Assembly: GCF_000783395.1 (NCBI RefSeq)
Contig: NZ_JSFK01000019.1
Span: 1 to 64,000 of the forward strand
Direction: 5' to 3'
Origin: Pseudomonas chlororaphis
Lineage (GTDB): Bacteria; Pseudomonadota; Gammaproteobacteria; Pseudomonadales; Pseudomonadaceae
DNA: 64,000 nt
The notes under the pieces are model-generated. The model saw only the letters and a program-made list of their open reading frames with translations, was not told where the DNA came from and ran no database searches. Below are positions 1-7,847 of this stretch, one piece after another (position 1 is the stretch's first letter; every line of letters begins with the position of its first letter). Both the position numbers and the translations under genes were made by a program.

Positions 1-17
1 GGGCTGGGGTGAGGGGG
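1..17. repeat. Truncated copy of the CCCCTCACCC intergenic repeat
   Basis: The first 17 bases are the reverse complement of the arm found complete at 45716-45920 (CCCCTCACCCYAGCCCTCTCCC type). Only the edge of the element lies in the window. It sits downstream of choX, where such elements usually occupy gene ends. Confidence 0.5.
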
Positions 18-57
18 CAAAAATCTCAAGCAGTGCACAATTCCAGCAATCCCACGA

Positions 58-978
58 TCAGAGCTTGGCTTTGACCGCCGCCAACGCATCCTTGCCATCT
101 ACGGTCTTCACCCCATCCAGCCACTTGTCCAACACCGCCGGATTCGCCTTGATCCACGCCTTCGCCGCCTCGGCATTAGTGACCTTCTTGTTCACGACCT
201 CAGCCATGATGCTGTTCTCCATCTCCTGCGTGAACGTCAGATTGGTCAGCAACTTACCCACATTCGGACAGGCCTCGGCGTAGCCCTTGCGCGTCAACGT
301 AAACACACTGCCGGTGTCGCCAAAATACTTCTCGCCACCCTTCAGGTAATGCATCTTCAACTGCACGTTCATCGGGTGCGGGGTCCAGCCGAGGAAGGTG
401 ACGAATTTCTGCTTCTTCACCGCTCGCGACACTTCAGCCAGCATTGCCTGTTCACTGGACTCGATCAGCTTCCACTGGCCCATGTCGAAGTCGTTCTTCT
501 TGATGATCTCCTGCAGCGAGATGTTTGCCGGCGCGCCCGAGCCGATGCCGTAGATCTTGCGCTCGAATTTGTCCGCGTATTTGTTCAGGTCGGCAAAGTT
601 ATGCACACCCGCGTCCCACACGTAGTCCGGCACGGCGAGGGTGAATTCGGTGCCGTCGAGGTTCTTCGCCAGTTGCGTGACATCGCCAGTGGCGACGAAC
701 TTGTCGTAGAAGCCCTGCTGCGCCGGCATCCAGTTGCCGAGAAAGACATCCACCTGGCCGTCCTTCAAACCGCCAAAAGTAATCGGCACCGCGAGGGTAT
801 CGACCTTGGCCTTGTAGCCCATGCCGTCCAGCAGAAACCCGGTGATCGCATTGGTCGCGGCAATGTCGCTCCAGCCCGGATCGGCCATCTTCACCGTGTC
901 GCAGCTCTGCTCGGCGAAGGCCGAAGCGCTGCTTAGCGCGAGCAAGCCAACCGTCACTACTGTGGATAACTTACGCAT
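58..978 (-). CDS. choX: Choline ABC transporter substrate-binding protein ChoX
   Basis: This is a 306-aa periplasmic binding protein that captures choline for an ABC importer. A signal peptide ends near residue 23 (AFA before EQS). The OpuAC-type fold follows, with Trp residues placed as expected for an aromatic cage that holds the quaternary ammonium group (PGWSD near 36, NWMP near 82, YVWDAG near 119, LGWTPHP near 197). Two cysteines of the mature protein (CDTV, EACPNV) could form a disulfide. It lies 15 nt downstream of betC on the same strand, so choline released from choline sulfate would be taken up by its product. An AAGGGGAAG ribosome site precedes the ATG. The permease and ATPase are not beside it in this window. 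Confidence 0.9.
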   Translation of the reverse strand: MRKLSTVVTVGLLALSSASAFAEQSCDTVKMADPGWSDIAATNAITGFLLDGMGYKAKVDTLAVPITFGGLKDGQVDVFLGNWMPAQQGFYDKFVATGDVTQLAKNLDGTEFTLAVPDYVWDAGVHNFADLNKYADKFERKIYGIGSGAPANISLQEIIKKNDFDMGQWKLIESSEQAMLAEVSRAVKKQKFVTFLGWTPHPMNVQLKMHYLKGGEKYFGDTGSVFTLTRKGYAEACPNVGKLLTNLTFTQEMENSIMAEVVNKKVTNAEAAKAWIKANPAVLDKWLDGVKTVDGKDALAAVKAKL

Positions 979-993
979 GGACTTCCCCTTACA

Positions 994-2508
994 TTATTGG
1001 TTTTGGCAGGGTTGTGGATAACGTGCTTTGCGTTCCAGATCATCGAGGTCGATGTGGTTGCGCATGTACTGCTGACTGGCGTCCACCAGCGGCTGGTGAT
1101 CCCAGCTCTTCAGCTTGCCGATGGTCAGCGCGTCGGCAACAAAACGCCGCCGGCGCTGGCTGGCGAGGACTTCCCGGTGAATCGCCGGAATGTCCCACTT
1201 GGCCCGCGCTTCGGCGAGAAAATCGTCGAACAGCGTGCGATGCTGCGGCGATTGGCTGAGTTCTTCCAGTTCGCGCGGATCGTTGTCTACGTCGAAGAGC
1301 AGGCAAGGGTCGCTTTCACTGTAGATAAATTTGTAGGCGCCGCGACGGATCATCATCAACGGGCTGATGGTGCCCTCGGCCATGTATTCGCCGAACACTT
1401 CGTCATGACCGCCCTGCCCTTGCAGGTGTGAAACCAGTGAGCGGCCGTCCAGCGGCAAACCCGGCTCCAGCGTGCCGCCGGCCAGTTCAACGAAGGTTGG
1501 CAGCAGGTCGGCGGTCGACACTGCTGCGCTGACGCGGCCAGACTCGAACTGCCCCGGGGCACTTATCAACAGGGGCACACGGGCTGCCATTTCGTACCAG
1601 TGCATTTTGTACCAGAGGCCTTTCTCGCCGAGCATGTCACCGTGGTCGCCGGAGAAGACGATGATGGTGTCTTCGATTAACCCGGTTTCTTCCAGTGTTT
1701 GCAGGAGTTTGCCGACGTTGGCATCGATATAACTGCACGCCCCGAAGTAAGCCCGGCGCGCGTCGCGGATCTTATCCACAGGCAACGGCTTGTCCCACAG
1801 GTCGTAAACCTTGAGCAGACGTTGCGAGTGCGGATCGAGTTCGTGTTGATCCGGCGTTGCAGGCAACGGGATATCGGCATCGTCGTACAAATCCCAGAAC
1901 GCCTTGGGAATGGTGTACGGGTCATGTGGGTGAGTCATCGATACTGTCAGGCAGAACGGCTGATCGCCGTCCTCGCGGATGTGATCGAACAGGTATTGCT
2001 GCGCCTTGAACACCACCTCTTCATCAAAATCGAGTTGGTTGGTACGCACACACGGACCGGCCTGCAGCACTGAGGACATGTTGTGATACCAGCTCGGGCG
2101 CACGTCCGGCTCGTCCCAGTTCACCGCCCAACCGTAATCGGCCGGGTAGATATCACTGGTCAGACGTTCTTCATAACCATGCAATTGGTCCGGGCCGCAA
2201 AAATGCATCTTGCCCGACAACGCGGTGCGATAGCCGAGGCGGCGTAGATAGTGAGCGTAGGTGGGAACATCGGCGGGGAATTCCGCCGCATTGTCGTAGG
2301 CGCCGATTTTGCTCGGCAACTGGCCGCTGACCAGGGTGAAACGCGAGGGCGCGCACAACGGGCTGTTGCAGTAAGCGGCGTCGAACACCACGCCTTGGGC
2401 GGCGAGGCGGGAAAGATTCGGCAGTTTGATCGGCGAAGGGCCGTAGAACGGCAACATTGGCGCGGCCATCTGATCGGCCATGATGAAAAGAATATTCTTG
2501 CGCTTCAT
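994..2508 (-). CDS. betC: Choline-sulfatase BetC
   Basis: BetC hydrolyses choline-O-sulfate to choline and sulfate, feeding glycine betaine synthesis and sulfur supply. The 504-aa protein is a type I sulfatase: the N-terminal metal site is NILFIMADQ, and the formylglycine motif C-A-P-S-R starts at Cys52, which must be oxidised post-translationally. HGDMLGEKGLWYK near residue 290 supplies further metal ligands. The C-terminus carries the choline-sulfatase extension with QRRRRF. I chose the ATG at 2508 because MKRKNILF is the usual family N-terminus; an in-frame ATG at 2526 would add six residues. It is probably co-transcribed with choX and is divergent from its LysR regulator. Confidence 0.93.
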   Translation of the reverse strand: MKRKNILFIMADQMAAPMLPFYGPSPIKLPNLSRLAAQGVVFDAAYCNSPLCAPSRFTLVSGQLPSKIGAYDNAAEFPADVPTYAHYLRRLGYRTALSGKMHFCGPDQLHGYEERLTSDIYPADYGWAVNWDEPDVRPSWYHNMSSVLQAGPCVRTNQLDFDEEVVFKAQQYLFDHIREDGDQPFCLTVSMTHPHDPYTIPKAFWDLYDDADIPLPATPDQHELDPHSQRLLKVYDLWDKPLPVDKIRDARRAYFGACSYIDANVGKLLQTLEETGLIEDTIIVFSGDHGDMLGEKGLWYKMHWYEMAARVPLLISAPGQFESGRVSAAVSTADLLPTFVELAGGTLEPGLPLDGRSLVSHLQGQGGHDEVFGEYMAEGTISPLMMIRRGAYKFIYSESDPCLLFDVDNDPRELEELSQSPQHRTLFDDFLAEARAKWDIPAIHREVLASQRRRRFVADALTIGKLKSWDHQPLVDASQQYMRNHIDLDDLERKARYPQPCQNQ

Positions 2509-2557
2509 GTGATCGCGGCATTCCATAGTGAATATTTATGCGACATTGCTGCGATCG

Positions 2558-2574
2558 AGCATGGAGTCCATGCT
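2558..2574. promoter_or_regulatory. Perfect palindrome between betC and its LysR regulator, candidate operator
   Basis: AGCATGGAGTCCATGCT is an 8-bp perfect inverted repeat around one central base. It lies about halfway between the divergent start codons at 2508 and 2623. LysR-type regulators usually bind such a site in the shared promoter region. That the LysR protein binds here is inferred from position and symmetry only. Confidence 0.5.
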
Positions 2575-2622
2575 GTATCCGGTAAAGCCCGCGCCGGACA
2601 ATGACTAGGATAAGCACAGCTT

Positions 2623-3573
2623 ATGTATGAAGCCTTGGGTGATCTGTCGCTCGACCTGCTCCGCGCGTTCGAAGCGGCGGCTCGGCAGCGCAGTTTTACT
2701 GCGGCCGCGGTTGAGCTTGGCACCACGCAACCGGCGATCAGCCAGCAGATCAAACGGCTGGAAGAACAGCTCGGCACGCGGCTGTTTGACCGAATCTATC
2801 GAGGCATCGAACTGACGGAAGTCGGCGTGATCCTGTTCGAGCAAGTTGCCTTGGGTTTGCAGAATATCGACGCAGGATTGAGTGCTATCAGCGCACAACA
2901 GCAACATGAGGTGCTGCAGGTCGCTACCGATTTCGCCTTCGCCGCGTATTGGCTGATGCCGCGCCTGCATCGCTTTCACGAAGCCAATCCGCAGGTCGAC
3001 GTCAGCCTCGTAACCAGCGAGCGCAACCACAACATGCTGCGCACCGATATTGATGTGGCGATCCTGTTTGGCGATGGGCGCTTTAAACAGGGCGAAAGCC
3101 ATTGGCTGTTCAGCGAAGAAGTATTCCCGGTGTGCAGTCCTCAGTTGCTCAAGGATCGCGCCCTGCCCTTGCCTGCTCAGGCGTTGCTGGAGTTTCCACT
3201 GCTGCATTTGCGCGGGGAAAACAGCAGCAACTGGTTTGACTGGAGTGGTCTGTTCCGCGAGTTGGGCATCACCACGCCACCAGCGCCGGGGCAATTGCGC
3301 TTCGACAATTACACGCTGTTGATCCAAGCGGCGATAGGCGGCCAAGGCGTGGCGATTGGCTGGCGGCACCTTGTGGATAACTTGCTTAGTCAGGGTTTGC
3401 TGTGCCGGCCGATTGCTGAAACGACGCTGTCGCGGCTCGGTTATTACGTGGTGCTACCGCAGCGCAAACGGCGCGGGGCGTTGATTCAGCAGTTTGTCGA
3501 TTGGTTGATGGCGGAACAGGCGAGCAGCGCGCAATCCTTGAGTGGGCTGGCGCTGCCTTTAATTGCGGTTTGA
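2623..3573 (+). CDS. betR: LysR-type regulator of choline-sulfate utilisation
   Basis: This 316-aa LysR-family transcription factor is divergent from betC. The N-terminal winged helix-turn-helix is clear: RAFEAAARQRSFTAAAVELG followed by TQPAISQQIKRLEEQLGTRLF (residues about 12-55). A LysR substrate-binding domain fills residues about 90-300. LysR proteins flanking betC-choX in Pseudomonas and rhizobia are annotated as choline-sulfate regulators, and the divergent layout fits. The symbol betR is positional. Whether choline, choline sulfate or another metabolite is the inducer cannot be read from the sequence. Confidence 0.8.
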   Translation: MYEALGDLSLDLLRAFEAAARQRSFTAAAVELGTTQPAISQQIKRLEEQLGTRLFDRIYRGIELTEVGVILFEQVALGLQNIDAGLSAISAQQQHEVLQVATDFAFAAYWLMPRLHRFHEANPQVDVSLVTSERNHNMLRTDIDVAILFGDGRFKQGESHWLFSEEVFPVCSPQLLKDRALPLPAQALLEFPLLHLRGENSSNWFDWSGLFRELGITTPPAPGQLRFDNYTLLIQAAIGGQGVAIGWRHLVDNLLSQGLLCRPIAETTLSRLGYYVVLPQRKRRGALIQQFVDWLMAEQASSAQSLSGLALPLIAV

Positions 3574-3577
3574 AGGT

Positions 3578-4243
3578 TTACGAATCTGAAGCTGCCACAA
3601 AATTCACATGCTGCCCCACATGCAAATTCAGCCTTAGCTCATCGGCAATCCCCACCGCCACGCGATTCAAGCGCTCCAGGGGTTCGGCCAGACCCGGTTC
3701 GAGATTGCCGCCAACCTGACTGAAATGCTCAATGGTCAGCCCGGCCACACCGTGCGGCGCATTCACCAGCGTCCAGTGCAACGGGCTGCTTTGCACGGCT
3801 TCGCGAATTTCTTCGGCAGCATGACGTTGCAGGCGATCATCAACATCCGGCTCATCAAGTACGGCAAAGTCACCCACCAGAAACAGCCGCGACACATTGG
3901 CCGCTTGCAGGCCATCGACCAGTGCGTCGACGGCCAGTACTTGCTCGACCGGTCCGAGCACTACGGAGCGTTCAACCTGATCGCTGCTGAACGGTAACCC
4001 CGGCGCATCCAGTAAACAGATGACCGCCGAACTGCCGGCCACACTCTGATTGACCCGTTCCGAGTCGAACAGATCGCCCGTTTTGGTGCGCAATCCAGGA
4101 CGCGGCGCCAGTGCGGTCAAATCGTCGAGAATGGCGATGACTTCATGCTGACGGCGCAGCAATTCAGCCATCAACGCGCTGCCCAGGCTACTCATGGCAC
4201 CATAGAGCACCACTTTTACCGCCGGGGTTTCGGCATTTTTCAT
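3578..4243 (-). CDS. NmrA-like NAD(P)-binding protein
   Basis: This 221-aa protein has an atypical short-chain dehydrogenase (NmrA-like) Rossmann fold. VVLYGAMSSLGSALMAELLRR (residues about 11-31) is a variant of the GxxGxxG dinucleotide loop, with Ala-Met-Ser-Ser replacing the usual glycines. Acidic residues follow the second strand (AILDDLTAL), and a V-I-C-L-L-D strand lies near residue 73. I do not see the YxxxK catalytic pair of classical short-chain dehydrogenases, so it may be an isomerase, a weak reductase or a redox sensor. It ends 5 nt from the end of the convergent LysR gene. The substrate is unknown. Confidence 0.65.
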   Translation of the reverse strand: MKNAETPAVKVVLYGAMSSLGSALMAELLRRQHEVIAILDDLTALAPRPGLRTKTGDLFDSERVNQSVAGSSAVICLLDAPGLPFSSDQVERSVVLGPVEQVLAVDALVDGLQAANVSRLFLVGDFAVLDEPDVDDRLQRHAAEEIREAVQSSPLHWTLVNAPHGVAGLTIEHFSQVGGNLEPGLAEPLERLNRVAVGIADELRLNLHVGQHVNFVAASDS

Positions 4244-4325
4244 GGCTGATCCCTTTTGTTATCCCTTGTATGGCGTGTGACATACGGGCAACGCCGAGGG
4301 TTCGAACCGATTCAGAGGCTTTCAG

Positions 4326-4652
4326 ATGCAAGCGATCAAGGGTTACCACGCCCACGTCTATTTCGACGACGGCACCATCGAGCAGGCGCGCGCGTTGTGT
4401 GAGCGAGCCGCGCAGTTGTTTCCATTGAGAATGGGCCGCGTCCACGAACGCCCGGTCGGCCCGCATCCGGACTGGAGTTGCCAATTGGCCTTCAGCCCTG
4501 AGCTGATCGGTGATGTGCTGCCATGGCTGGCGCTGAATCGAAAAGGCCTGGTGGTATTCCTGCACCCGGACACCGGCAATGATTTGCTTGACCACACTGA
4601 GCATGCGATCTGGATGGGTGCGATCAGGCCGCTGAACTTGTCTGTTTTTTGA
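4326..4652 (+). CDS. DOPA 4,5-dioxygenase family protein
   Basis: This 108-aa single-domain protein matches the short bacterial DOPA 4,5-dioxygenase family. The metal-binding histidines are visible: GYHAHVYFD near residue 6, GRVHERPVGPHPDW near 38, and FLHPDTGNDLLDHTEHAIWMG near 83. Members are small dimeric ring-cleaving enzymes related to the extradiol dioxygenase of betalain synthesis, but their bacterial substrates are mostly unknown. The stop codon abuts the end of the convergent GFA-family gene. The family call is good; the reaction is inferred. Confidence 0.8.
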   Translation: MQAIKGYHAHVYFDDGTIEQARALCERAAQLFPLRMGRVHERPVGPHPDWSCQLAFSPELIGDVLPWLALNRKGLVVFLHPDTGNDLLDHTEHAIWMGAIRPLNLSVF

Positions 4653-5054
4653 TCACAGCGTTTCTTCGGCTTCGCCCGGCAGATGCTCGTCCAGGTGCAG
4701 CCAGGGCAATTGGCTGTCCGTCCAGATGTGTCGCTCGGCGGGTGCCTGCTCTGGGTGATCAAGTGTGGCGATGGTCACGTCGATGCTTTCAGGGCTGAGC
4801 AACGTCACCAGCGCCAGTTGCGCGCCGCACTGCGGGCAGAAGAACCGCGCGCAACTGCTTGAGGAGTCATAACGCGCCGGTGCGCCGGCCTGCCATTGGA
4901 AATTTGCCGCCGGCACGGTGATCCAGGTCGTGACAATCCCACCGCTGACCTTGCGGCAAATCGAACAATGGCAATGGGCGATATCCTGCAACGCCCCGCT
5001 GAACTGATAACGAATGTGTCCGCAATGGCAGCCGCCGCTGTGCAATTCGCTCAT
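4653..5054 (-). CDS. GFA (CENP-V) family zinc protein
   Basis: This 133-aa protein belongs to the glutathione-dependent formaldehyde-activating (GFA/CENP-V) family. Conserved zinc-binding cysteines are present: GGCHCGHIRYQ at residues 7-17, HCHCSICRKVSGG near 28-40, and FFCPQCGAQL near 71-80. Most family members are of unproven function; a few bind or turn over S-hydroxymethylglutathione. I chose the ATG at 5054 because it has GGGGAG upstream and starts just before the first cysteine pair; an upstream start at 5120 would add 22 residues unlike the family. Confidence 0.8.
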   Translation of the reverse strand: MSELHSGGCHCGHIRYQFSGALQDIAHCHCSICRKVSGGIVTTWITVPAANFQWQAGAPARYDSSSSCARFFCPQCGAQLALVTLLSPESIDVTIATLDHPEQAPAERHIWTDSQLPWLHLDEHLPGEAEETL

Positions 5055-5377
5055 CTCGAAAGCTCCCCTTCCCGTGTTTATTGACTTTAGTTCGCATCCG
5101 ACGACCGGTTGACCGTTCACCCAAAGCTTTCTGCAGCGAAAGGTAGCTGAAAGCTTCCGCGATTAGCATCGCCTCCACTTCCGGCAACAGACCGGTTGGC
5201 CAACGCGTGTGATACCTCGCACGAACGGCCCAATTAACAACAACAATGGTGATTCTGATGTCCTCTGTAGCCCGCCTTTTCGCTGTCACTCCGCCCGTAC
5301 GTCTCGTGCTTCCCGTTCTGCGCTGATCCCGTCCGATCTGCTCATTTAACTAGCCGCGCTACGCCTGGAGTATTCCC
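5055..5377. other. Gene-free region upstream of the CitMHS carrier
   Basis: This 323-bp stretch separates the divergent GFA and CitMHS genes and should hold both promoters. I find no convincing operator, hairpin or RNA gene. A 26-codon open frame (5224-5304) lacks a ribosome site. GGAG lies just before the CitMHS ATG. Confidence 0.5.
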
Positions 5378-6685
5378 ATGCTGACTTTCCTTGGCTTCGC
5401 CATGGTCATCACGTTCATGTTCCTGATCATGACCAAGCGCCTGTCCGCGCTGATCGCTCTGATCATCATCCCGATCGTCTTCGCCCTGTTCGGTGGCTTT
5501 GCACCGAAGATCGGCCCGATGATGCTCGAAGGCATCACCAAGCTCGCGCCGACCGGCGTGATGCTGATGTTCGCCATTCTCTATTTCGCCCTGATGATCG
5601 ACTCCGGCCTGTTCGACCCGGCCGTGCGCAAGATCCTCAAACTGGTCAAGGGTGACCCGCTGAAGGTTTCGGTCGGCACCGCCGTACTGGCGCTCGTCGT
5701 TTCCCTCGATGGTGACGGCGCGACCACTTACATGATCTGCGTGGCCGCCATGCTGCCGCTGTACAGCCGCATCGGCATGAGCCCGCGGATCATGGCCGGC
5801 CTGATCATCCTCGCCGGTGGCGTGATGAACATGACGCCGTGGGGCGGCCCCACGGCGCGTGCGGCGAGTGCGCTGCATGTCGATCCGTCGGACATTTTCG
5901 TGCCGATGATTCCGGCCATGGCCGCTGGTGTGGTGGCGATTCTGGTTATCGCTTATTTCTACGGTAAACGTGAACGTGCGCGTCTGGGTGAGCTGCATCT
6001 GGTTGGCGATGATATCGATCACAGCGAAATCAGCGTGTCGCAGTTCCCGGATGCCCGCCGTCCAAAACTGATCTGGTTCAACGGCGCCCTGACTTTCGGC
6101 CTGATGTGCACCCTGATCGCAGGCCTGCTGCCATTGCCGGTGCTGTTCATGGTTGCGTTCAGTATTGCCATGATCGTCAACTACCCTTGCCTGCAGATGC
6201 AGAAGGATCGTGTCGCCGCTCACGCCGGTAGCGTGCTGGCAGTGGTCGGTCTGATCTTTGCGGCGGGTATCTTCACCGGTATCCTGAGCGGCACCGGCAT
6301 GGTCGATGCGATGTCGAAGAGCCTGTTGGCGGTGATTCCGGATTTCCTCGGCCCGTACCTGGCCGTGATCACGGCGCTGGTGAGCATGCCGTTCACCTTC
6401 TTCATGTCCAACGATGCGTTTTACTATGGCGTGTTGCCGGTGTTGGCCGAAGCCGCCAGCCACTACGGGATCACCGCAGTGGAAATGGCCCGTGCCTCGA
6501 TCGTCGGTCAGCCCGTCCACTTGCTGAGCCCGTTGGTGCCATCGACCTATCTGTTGGTGGCCCTGGCCGGTATTGATTTCGGTGACCACCAGCGTTTCAC
6601 CCTGAAATGGGCGATCCTGGTTTGTATCTGCATCCTGATTGCTGCACTGCTGTTGGGGACTTTCCCGGTGTTCAGCACTCTATAA
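5378..6685 (+). CDS. CitMHS-family citrate/carboxylate:cation symporter
   Basis: This 435-aa inner-membrane carrier belongs to the CitMHS group of the ion transporter superfamily, which imports citrate as a metal-citrate or proton-coupled complex. About twelve hydrophobic segments span the whole length. Family landmarks are the N-terminal MLTFLGFAMVITFMFLIMTKRLSA, SLDGDGATTYMI near residue 110, a GGVMNMTPWGGPTAR loop near 147-161, and FMSNDAFYYGVLPV near 342. A GGAG site precedes the ATG. No two-component sensor is adjacent. Citrate is the best-supported substrate of the family, but a related tricarboxylate is possible. Confidence 0.88.
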   Translation: MLTFLGFAMVITFMFLIMTKRLSALIALIIIPIVFALFGGFAPKIGPMMLEGITKLAPTGVMLMFAILYFALMIDSGLFDPAVRKILKLVKGDPLKVSVGTAVLALVVSLDGDGATTYMICVAAMLPLYSRIGMSPRIMAGLIILAGGVMNMTPWGGPTARAASALHVDPSDIFVPMIPAMAAGVVAILVIAYFYGKRERARLGELHLVGDDIDHSEISVSQFPDARRPKLIWFNGALTFGLMCTLIAGLLPLPVLFMVAFSIAMIVNYPCLQMQKDRVAAHAGSVLAVVGLIFAAGIFTGILSGTGMVDAMSKSLLAVIPDFLGPYLAVITALVSMPFTFFMSNDAFYYGVLPVLAEAASHYGITAVEMARASIVGQPVHLLSPLVPSTYLLVALAGIDFGDHQRFTLKWAILVCICILIAALLLGTFPVFSTL

Positions 6686-6705
6686 GCCCAAGACTCACCG
6701 TTTCG

Positions 6706-6740
6706 GGTCCTGGCTTCGCGGTTTGAAGCCCGGACCTTTT
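6706..6740 (+). terminator. Rho-independent terminator after the CitMHS gene
   Basis: GGTCCTGGCTTC and GAAGCCCGGACC pair with one mismatch around a short loop and are followed by TTTTT. It sits 20 nt after the CitMHS stop and before terC, so the two genes are probably separate units. Confidence 0.75.
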
Positions 6741-6770
6741 TCGGTTTAACAATCGCTCAAAGGAATACAC

Positions 6771-7538
6771 ATGGAATGGCTGACCAACCCCGAAATCTGG
6801 GTTGCCTTCTTCACCCTGACCGCCCTGGAAATCGTCCTCGGCATCGATAACATCATCATGATTTCGATCCTGGTCAGCCGCATGCCGAAACACATGCAGC
6901 AGCGCACCCGGATCTTCGGTCTTGGCCTGGCCATGATCACCCGCATCCTGTTGCTGCTGTCGATCACCTGGGTCATGCGCCTCACCGCCGACCTGTTCGA
7001 AGTGTTCGGCCAAGGCATTTCCGGCCGCGACCTGATCCTGTTCTTCGGTGGCCTGTTCCTGCTGTGGAAGAGCTCGCAAGAGATGTACCACGCGCTGGAA
7101 GGCGAAGACGAAAGCGACGAAACCCCCGGCGGCAAGGGTGGCAACTTCCTTTACACCATCATCCAGATCGCGATCATCGACATCGTTTTCTCGCTGGATT
7201 CGGTGATCACTGCCGTGGGCATGGTGTCCCACGTGCCGGTGATGGTCGCGGCGATCGTAGTGGCGGTGCTGGTGATGATGCTGGCCTCGGGCAAGATCAG
7301 CGAGTTCATCGACAAGCACCCGTCGCTGAAGATGCTGGCGCTGTCGTTCCTGCTGGTGGTCGGTACCGTGCTGATTGCCGAGTCGTTCGACGTGCATGTA
7401 CCGAAAGGCTACGTCTACTTCGCCATGGCGTTCTCGCTGGCGGTGGAAGCGATCAACATCAAGCTGCGCGGCGCGATGGCCAAGAAGCGACAGCAGCAAG
7501 ATCCGGTGAAACTGCGCAAGGACATCCCGGGCCAGTAA
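6771..7538 (+). CDS. TerC-family integral membrane protein
   Basis: This 255-aa protein has about seven membrane segments and the TerC signature: acidic intramembrane motifs EIVLGIDNIIMISIL (residues about 20-34) and IIDIVFSLDSVITAVGM (near 138-154). TerC-family proteins are linked to tellurite resistance and, in the better-studied MeeF/Alx and YkoY branches, to manganese export or loading of exported metalloenzymes. The conserved Asp residues fit a metal-transport role. AAAGGAATACAC before the ATG gives a good ribosome site. It is followed by a REP pair rather than another ter gene, so a dedicated tellurite operon is not indicated. Confidence 0.85.
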   Translation: MEWLTNPEIWVAFFTLTALEIVLGIDNIIMISILVSRMPKHMQQRTRIFGLGLAMITRILLLLSITWVMRLTADLFEVFGQGISGRDLILFFGGLFLLWKSSQEMYHALEGEDESDETPGGKGGNFLYTIIQIAIIDIVFSLDSVITAVGMVSHVPVMVAAIVVAVLVMMLASGKISEFIDKHPSLKMLALSFLLVVGTVLIAESFDVHVPKGYVYFAMAFSLAVEAINIKLRGAMAKKRQQQDPVKLRKDIPGQ

Positions 7539-7566
7539 TCTGCTAGTCCGGCAATACGCAGTACCC

Positions 7567-7660
7567 CCTGTGGGAGCGAGCCTGCTCGCGAAGACGGAGT
7601 GTCAGTCGACTGAAAAGTTGGCTGATCCACCCCTTTCGTGAGCAGGCTCGCTCCCACAGG
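7567..7660. repeat. REP doublet (REPIN-like)
   Basis: Two inverted arms of the type GTGGGAGCGAGCCTGCTCGCG and its reverse complement flank a variable spacer of about 40 nt. Each arm contains its own small palindrome (CGAGCCTGCTCG). This is the commonest Pseudomonas fluorescens intergenic repeat and recurs at 17290, 36707, 40606 and 51620. Confidence 0.85.
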
Positions 7661-7847
7661 AGACGGCGTTGATTTAAAGGGAGTGTATGAAGCGCTTTTC
7701 ATGACACTTTTGTTTCAATCGGCACTTTAGCTGTGCAATGCTGGCGCCCAGACCGTTAGCCAACTACAGCTTAAGTATCAAAAACGTAGAAACCGCGCGG
7801 TACCGTCCACTTGCCCCTCTGGGGCGCTGCTACTACAGGGGGTCTGC
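7661..7847. other. Intergenic remainder upstream of the Na/Pi gene
   Basis: The gap between terC and the Na/Pi gene (7539-7847) holds the REP doublet and then this stretch, which should include the Na/Pi promoter. I see no clear PHO box, terminator or small gene. A GGGGG ribosome site lies close to the ATG at 7848. Confidence 0.4.

Noticed and set aside
4288-4312. GGTTCGAA sequence resembling a tRNA T-arm
   Set aside because: No matching acceptor, D or anticodon stem around it. A similar string at 55701 is inside the SulP gene.
5224-5304. 26-codon frame before the CitMHS gene as a leader peptide
   Set aside because: No ribosome site and no attenuator hairpin pair; composition is ordinary.
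5342-6589. 415-codon minus-strand open frame opposite the CitMHS gene
   Set aside because: The product is rich in His, Gln, Arg and Asp with no domain, as expected from reading high-GC coding DNA on the other strand.
7680-7760. Possible PHO box before the Na/Pi gene
   Set aside because: Only one TGTCAT half-site is present on the minus strand; the second half does not fit the spacing.
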